This document shows positions 6,040 through 7,004 of a stretch of DNA of 7,004 nucleotides, piece by piece; the stretch's first letter is position 1; every line of letters begins with the position of its first letter. The stretch lies in NCBI GenBank assembly GCA_030642545.1, contig DAOWNP010000128.1, forward strand, positions 1 through 7,004. The letters run 5' to 3'. The notes beneath the pieces are model-generated. The model did not search any database and had not been told where the DNA came from. It saw only the letters and a program-made list of their open reading frames with translations. The DNA comes from Desulfobacteraceae bacterium (GTDB lineage: Bacteria > Desulfobacterota > Desulfobacteria > Desulfobacterales > DAOWNP01). The position numbers were made by a program, and so were the translations under genes.

Positions 6040-6093
6040 GTCAGATAATTAATTTTATAAGCCGAAAGGAGTAAAATTATTTATGTGATGGTT
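6040..6093 (-). repeat. Dispersed repeat, copy 3 (internally shortened), upstream of riboswitch 2
   Basis: Both ends match copy 2: GTCAGATAAT (6040-6049) and the 20-nt right end at 6074-6093. About 40 nt of the middle are missing. The two ends form a stem, with ATTTTA (6052-6057) against TAAAAT (6072-6077) and more pairs outward. Copy 2 has AATTTCAC/GTGAAATT at the same place, so at least one C-G pair has changed to T-A with the pairing kept. That compensating change is a hint that the folded form matters. Confidence 0.8.
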
Positions 6094-6134
6094 ATATTAA
6101 GAAAGGAGGGATAAAAAAAAACAAATATTTACAA

Positions 6135-6173
6135 GTTTAATTGTTTATTAAAAATATAATAAACCAATTAAAC
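6135..6173. repeat. 16-bp AT-rich hairpin upstream of riboswitch 2
   Basis: GTTTAATTGTTTATTA (6135-6150) pairs with 6157-6173 with a single bulged C and a 6-nt loop. It ends about 14 nt before the P2 strand of the second aptamer. No T-run follows, so it is not a terminator. A TATAAT (6155-6160) lies across its loop but lacks a good -35 box. It may be a leader stem of the riboswitch RNA or a remnant of a small element. Confidence 0.7.
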
Positions 6174-6186
6174 AAACTTACAAAAG

Positions 6187-6374
6187 ATTCAGGTGCTCAA
6201 TTTGGACCTAACAGGGAACCTTGTTAAAATCAAGGACGGACCCGCCGCTGTAATCGGAGATAAAAATCGCAAAAAAGCCACTGAAAAAGTATCGGGAAGG
6301 TGCGGTTAAAAGTGTATAATCCGAAAGTCAGAAGACCTGCCTGAATAAAATGGCTCTCCTGCGAGGAACAGGCT
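6187..6374 (+). ncRNA. Cobalamin (B12) riboswitch, unit 2, controlling the AraC gene
   Basis: All main blocks are present at normal spacing. ATTCAGG (6187-6193) is the 5' strand of P2 and pairs with CCTGAAT (6340-6346). P3 and CTAACAGGGAACC follow, then GGACCCGCCGCTGTAATCGG (6237-6256), a peripheral arm with GCCACTG (6277-6283) and CGGGAAGG (6293-6300), the B12 box CCGAAAGTCAGAAGACCTGCC region (6321-6341), and the CCTG/CAGG hairpin with loop CGAGGAA (6358-6372). The GGGAAGG-containing arm is typical of the adenosylcobalamin-type architecture; ligand choice is inference. A terminator-like stem follows at 6395-6448, and the AraC ribosome binding site comes just after it, so B12 would be expected to shut off readthrough into that gene. 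Confidence 0.95.
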
Positions 6375-6394
6375 GTGCCTTAAAACTTTGCGTA

Positions 6395-6448
6395 GATAAA
6401 AAAGAAAATCTCCAAATCAGGATAATAAATTGGATTTTTATCTTTTTT
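6395..6448 (+). terminator. Terminator of riboswitch unit 2, ahead of the AraC gene
   Basis: TCCAA (6411-6415) pairs with TTGGA (6430-6434), and GATAAAAA (6395-6402) can extend the stem with TTTTTATC (6435-6442). TTTTTT (6443-6448) follows. The stem is AT-rich with an 8-nt bulge on the left side, so it is weaker than terminator 1, but it is at the homologous place. TCCAAAT (6411-6417) is also complementary to ATTTGGA (6200-6206) in the aptamer's P3 region, a possible antiterminator pairing. Confidence 0.6.
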
Positions 6449-6486
6449 GTATACAAGCAAAAGTGAGGTTGTCAAGATGTATACAA
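6447..6486. promoter_or_regulatory. Pair of TGTATACA palindromes around the AraC start, possible operator
   Basis: TGTATACA occurs at 6448-6455 (within the 10-bp palindrome TTGTATACAA) and again at 6478-6485, over the AraC start codon. The copies are 30 nt apart, close to three helical turns, so a dimer could bind one face of the DNA. Autoregulation is only a guess. The first copy corresponds to GCACAC in unit 1 and so is not conserved there. Confidence 0.25.
6464..6469 (+). promoter_or_regulatory. Ribosome binding site deciding the AraC start
   Basis: TGAGGT lies 7 nt before the ATG at 6477. A longer frame opens at TTG 6447, but that codon is at the end of the terminator T-run and has no ribosome binding site, so the ATG is the likely start. 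Confidence 0.75.
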
Positions 6487-6887
6487 AAAGCAATTCTAAT
6501 AATATTGAAAAAGCAATTCATTTTATAGAACAAAATTATATCGAACAGATAACACTTGATGAGATTTCAAGAGAATGCGGAATGAGTAAATATCATTTTA
6601 CAAGAACTTTTAAAAATATTACAGGTACAACATTTAGAAAACACCATAACAAAATAAAGATTGAAGCTTCAAAAAAATTATTAGAAACACAGGATCTAAA
6701 TATTACAGAGATATGTTATACTGTAGGATTTAATGATGCATCATATTTTTCCAGAATTTTTCGTAAATTTGAAGGAATCAGTCCAAATTCATATAAAAAA
6801 AAAGTAACTGCTTTATCAACTACTAATAATTATTTTAAAAAAAAGCAATCTTATCCTTTTTTTGAACAACAAAGTACAAGTATTTAA
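6477..6887 (+). CDS. AraC-family transcriptional regulator, DNA-binding domain only
   Basis: This 136-residue protein is almost entirely the AraC/XylS double helix-turn-helix domain (about 9-110). The first HTH is ITLDEISRECGMSKYHFTRTFK (25-46). The second carries the family signature: NITEICYTVGFNDASYFSRIFRKFEGISPNSYKK (75-108). No ligand-binding, PAS or receiver domain precedes it; most AraC proteins are about 250-300 residues. A polar tail of about 28 residues follows, of unknown role. The gene stands alone 29 nt after the terminator of a cobalamin riboswitch, so the likely logic is that B12 status sets its level and the protein then acts on targets elsewhere. Those targets might be cobalamin-related genes, but none lie in the window. 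It should bind DNA in the cytoplasm as activator or repressor. I cannot name a specific member. The gene after it is interrupted by an inverted-repeat element at 6901. Confidence 0.9.
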   Translation: MYTKSNSNNIEKAIHFIEQNYIEQITLDEISRECGMSKYHFTRTFKNITGTTFRKHHNKIKIEASKKLLETQDLNITEICYTVGFNDASYFSRIFRKFEGISPNSYKKKVTALSTTNNYFKKKQSYPFFEQQSTSI

Positions 6888-6900
6888 TATTTAATTATGT

Positions 6901-7004
6901 TAAGTACCTAAGCAAAAATAAACATGATTTTTAGCAATATAAGTCATTGATATTTATTAAAAAATTAGTTTAGAAATATTGGATTAATTATGCTTAGGTA
7001 CTTA
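6901..7004. mobile_element. 104-bp segment with perfect 14-bp terminal inverted repeats (MITE or IS end)
   Basis: TAAGTACCTAAGCA (6901-6914) is exactly complementary to TGCTTAGGTACTTA (6991-7004), which is the last sequence in the window. The interior is AT-rich with no open frame. The left end begins 13 nt after the AraC stop. TTAATTATG occurs just outside the left repeat (6891-6899) and again across the start of the right repeat (6984-6992). The form suits a miniature inverted-repeat transposable element. It could instead be a nested end of a larger insertion sequence continuing past 7004. A target-site duplication cannot be checked because the window stops at the repeat. Without its T-run this hairpin is not a terminator. 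Confidence 0.65.

Noticed and set aside
5435..6093. CRISPR array
   Set aside because: The repeats differ in size and orientation, spacing is irregular and no cas gene is present.
6102..6110. Strong Shine-Dalgarno-like AAAGGAGGG
   Set aside because: No start codon follows at a suitable distance and the downstream sequence is a hairpin and riboswitch leader.
6065..6114. Leader peptide: AAGGAG at 6066-6071, then ATG-TGA at 6083 and an 8-codon frame from 6088
   Set aside because: The ATG-TGA lies in the shared end of the repeat and recurs in copy 2 without the ribosome binding site; nothing suggests selection on the peptide.
6155..6160. TATAAT as a promoter for riboswitch 2
   Set aside because: The best upstream -35 (TTTACA, 6128-6133) is 21 nt away, too far, and the box sits in a stable hairpin; such hexamers are common at this base composition.

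Overview
The window is AT-rich (about one third G+C by eye) and comes from a Gram-negative bacterium. It encodes an outer-membrane beta-barrel, a secreted Wza-type export protein, a Wzz-type chain-length protein and a cytoplasmic tyrosine autokinase, in the order seen in XrtA/PEP-CTERM-associated exopolysaccharide loci. That gene order, the low G+C and the B12 riboswitches would fit a low-GC Desulfobacterota (Deltaproteobacteria-like) organism. The taxonomic guess is inference only; there is no rRNA or other marker in the window.

Positions 1-5329 (+ strand) look like one operon with gaps of about 5-45 nt. In order they are: the C-terminal part of a long TPR protein (PrsT-like), a short periplasmic/outer-membrane polysaccharide export protein (Poly_export + one SLBB), an outer-membrane beta-barrel of the PEP-CTERM-associated type, a Wzz/GNVR chain-length determinant, and a CpsD/CapB-type BY-kinase. 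Together they would control the length of a polysaccharide and carry it across the periplasm and outer membrane. No exosortase, glycosyltransferase or polymerase lies in the window; those may lie upstream. The export gene carries a near-perfect hairpin (23 bp uninterrupted, 26 bp with one bulge) in its signal-peptide codons.

Positions 5330-6476 are non-coding and dense with structure. Two cobalamin riboswitches stand in tandem (about 5619-5906 and 6187-6374), each followed by an intrinsic terminator. The second leads directly into a small AraC-type regulator (6477-6887) that has only the DNA-binding domain. The two riboswitch units are homologous throughout, including the sequence beyond the terminator, so they look like a duplication in which the first regulator copy decayed.

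An apparently undescribed repeat family of about 95 nt has three copies here: one inverted copy overlapping the 3' end of the kinase gene (5313-5409), one inserted inside the first riboswitch aptamer between P3 and P4 (5650-5743), and one internally shortened copy in front of the second riboswitch (6040-6093). The repeat has imperfect terminal inverted repeats like a tiny MITE. It supplies the last five codons and the stop of the kinase. The window ends with a different 104-bp segment bounded by perfect 14-bp inverted repeats (6901-7004), probably a MITE or IS end.

The most interesting features are the repeat-interrupted B12 riboswitch, the orphan tandem riboswitch feeding a sensor-less AraC regulator, and the hairpin in the export gene.
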